Shown here: piece by piece, positions 32,545-33,833 of the stretch
Layout: each line of letters begins with the position of its first letter
How positions within the stretch are numbered: the first letter of the stretch is position 1
NCBI GenBank assembly: GCA_004292695.1
Contig: RDXV01000038.1
Span: forward strand, 1 to 33,833
Direction of reading: 5' to 3'
From: Nostocales cyanobacterium
Lineage (GTDB): Bacteria; Cyanobacteriota; Cyanobacteriia; Cyanobacteriales; Nostocaceae
DNA length: 33,833 bases
Notes under the pieces: generated by a model
The model's input: only the letters and a program-made list of their open reading frames with translations
The model's database searches: none
What the model was told of the DNA's origin: nothing
Position numbers and translations under genes: made by a program

Positions 32545-33285
32545 ATGAAACTATTTGCTATAAAAATCATTGCCATTAGTGTATTATTGTGTGATGGAAT
32601 AGTGCCTGTTGTCCAAGCACAAACTCCTGCTTATCGCTTGATTGAAAGGGATATAGCTGTTAACAATAAAATTCAAGTTAAAGTCACTCCTGGACGTGCT
32701 ACACCTATCAGTTTTAGTCAAACTGACGAAACCATTTCTTACATTTTACTAGCAGATCCTTCACGACTGGTCTACACTACAGATGCAGATTTAAACAGTG
32801 GAAAAGCTACAACAATTTTTTTAAGAGTAATCAAAACTTTGAAGTTTCCCCAATCTACCTCTACTAATATTACTAATTTACTGGTGCAAACTGTAGATTC
32901 TCAAGGACAAAAGCGACTTTACAATTTTGATATTATTCCCCATCGAGGAAAACCTGATTATGTTGGTATTCAAATTGCAAATGCAATTCCTGGACAACAG
33001 AAGTTATTAATAGATAAAAATCGCACTGCTACAGTTGATGATATTGAAAATGGGCTAAAAATTGCTATTAATCGTGGTTATACTCAGAAAAATGATCCTG
33101 TTGTTCCTAAAGTGCGGCAGGTTTTAGCGTTGTTACGCACTAATAAAGTTACTATTTCTGAGGCTGTTAAATCTGTTGATTTACCACTGGCTGTAATTTT
33201 AGAGTTAGGGAAAATTGCAATTAATCAGCGTGATTGTAAATTGCTCACTCCAGTTATAACTAAATACCAACAGCAATCACAGTAG
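32545..33285 (+). CDS. virB9: VirB9/TraK-like secreted T4SS protein
   Basis: A cleavable signal peptide (1-25, ending VVQA-Q) is followed by a VirB9/TraK-type N-terminal beta domain: KIQVKVTPGRATPISFSQTD (about 42-61), ISYILLADPSRLVYTTD and ATTIFLRVIKTLKFPQ. VLALLRTNKVTISEAVKSVD and LAVILELGKIAINQRD make a helical C-terminal domain, differing from the CTX domain of classic VirB9. It should form the outer-membrane ring with VirB10. The order virB8-virB10-virB9 is non-canonical but seen in variant systems. Its 3' end overlaps the minus-strand ORF at 33260 by 26 bp. Confidence 0.75.
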   Translation: MKLFAIKIIAISVLLCDGIVPVVQAQTPAYRLIERDIAVNNKIQVKVTPGRATPISFSQTDETISYILLADPSRLVYTTDADLNSGKATTIFLRVIKTLKFPQSTSTNITNLLVQTVDSQGQKRLYNFDIIPHRGKPDYVGIQIANAIPGQQKLLIDKNRTATVDDIENGLKIAINRGYTQKNDPVVPKVRQVLALLRTNKVTISEAVKSVDLPLAVILELGKIAINQRDCKLLTPVITKYQQQSQ

Positions 33286-33700
33286 CACCACTATTAAAAG
33301 TGATATTACCCTTAACCTCAATAGCACCAAACAAAGTTGAATTACCATTGTAATTAAAATTCCTCATAGCCTGGAAAGTTCCCCGTGTATTCGCTGCCCC
33401 ATTATAAGTAATATCACCACTAGAAATCACCTGCAAATTACTAGCAGCATCCGTTGTAGTCGTCGCCCCATTGAAAGTAATATTACCACTGTTATTCGCC
33501 ATTAACGTTGAGCCAGCAAACCTCGCACCACCATTCATATTAATCGCACCAGAGGCAAACACAGACAAATCCCGTGCCTGTAAATTGGACAGATTGATAT
33601 TACCATTATTGCTAACAAGCACAACATTATTAAAATTGTGTCCATTGCCATTAAAATTAATATCACCCTGTTCAACAATAATCACATAATTGCTAATCAT
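33260..33700 (-). CDS. Beta-solenoid repeat protein fragment (146 aa)
   Basis: Repeated Asn/Gly-rich strands (GDINFNGNGHNFNNVVLVS, GNINLSNLQARDLSVFASG, INMNGGARFAGSTLMANN, GNITFNGATTTTDAASNLQV, GDITYNGAANTRGTFQAM, NFNYNGNSTLFGAIEVKG, NITFNSGAT) indicate a right-handed beta-solenoid as in surface or adhesin-like proteins. There is no signal peptide and a stop lies just upstream of the ATG, so this is probably the broken C-terminal end of a larger secreted gene. It ends 26 bp inside the virB9-like gene on the opposite strand. Real coding character is supported by the regular repeats. Confidence 0.6.
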   Translation of the reverse strand: MISNYVIIVEQGDINFNGNGHNFNNVVLVSNNGNINLSNLQARDLSVFASGAINMNGGARFAGSTLMANNSGNITFNGATTTTDAASNLQVISSGDITYNGAANTRGTFQAMRNFNYNGNSTLFGAIEVKGNITFNSGATVIAVGI

Positions 33701-33833
33701 TAGTCTTTAAAGGACAATAATAAACTTTATCTAGACTAGGAGTTACGCATTGACAAAAAAACTAATTCATGTAGATTAAGCACCATAAGCATTGGTAAGA
33801 TTGTCCACAATGTAGTCGCGGACAACTAAAGTG
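33701..33833. other. Right edge of window, no feature recognised
   Basis: The last 133 bases are AT-rich with no credible coding frame and no clear repeat. Confidence 0.4.

Overview
The window looks like part of a large plasmid, or plasmid-like conjugative element, from a filamentous (Nostoc/Anabaena/Calothrix-type) cyanobacterium. The evidence is AT-rich DNA, many GCGATCGC (HIP1) octamers (for example near 7523, 7548, 7790, 24202, 25799, 26092, 28980, 32049), heptameric tandem repeats, short hairpin repeats, pentapeptide-repeat and Uma2 proteins, two partition systems and a conjugation (type IV secretion) gene set.

Layout. Positions 1-2455: a pentapeptide-repeat protein, a nuclease-like protein, two small unknown genes and a phage Gp157-like protein. 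2456-4763: a 216-bp MITE-like repeat, then a divergent NarL-type response regulator and a histidine kinase whose receiver domain lacks the phospho-acceptor Asp. 4964-6261: a plasmid DNA-binding-type gene split by a 35-bp nested-hairpin repeat (removing it restores the frame exactly), divergent from a small XRE regulator. 6262-9133: long spacer, parA-parB with a 4-bp overlap, and a 361-bp MITE-like element with terminal inverted repeats and a TAGATA target duplication. 9284-11605: a second pentapeptide protein, an iteron array that looks like a parC centromere, parM and a ParR-like gene. 11750-12674: a Uma2 protein and a possible hsdM 3' remnant.

The most striking gene is at 12708-16730. It encodes a ~1340-residue protein with a DFDGD catalytic loop and flanking blocks that read like the two-barrel RNA polymerases of the QDE-1/RDR/YonO type (eukaryotic RNAi RNA-dependent RNA polymerases and the SP-beta phage single-chain RNA polymerase), rather than like the chromosomal beta' subunit. 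A 174-residue unknown protein follows 17 bp later. I regard this pair as the best candidate for an under-described system.

17312-19791: a translationally coupled pair of unknown genes, divergent from a possible lipoprotein and a two-TM membrane protein. 19948-33285: a conjugative transfer cluster, probably of the cyanobacterial MPF_C class: a 713-aa acidic/coiled-coil protein, VirB2-like pilin, VirB3-VirB4-like fusion ATPase, VirB5-like, VirB6-like, VirB8-like, VirB10 and VirB9. Unlike usual T4SS operons, the genes are separated by 50-570 bp gaps, most of the longer ones loaded with MITE-like elements, 48-bp tandem repeats and inverted repeats. A beta-solenoid-type ORF runs in from the right on the minus strand and overlaps the virB9 3' end. 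No relaxase, coupling protein, VirB11, tRNA, rRNA or CRISPR was seen.
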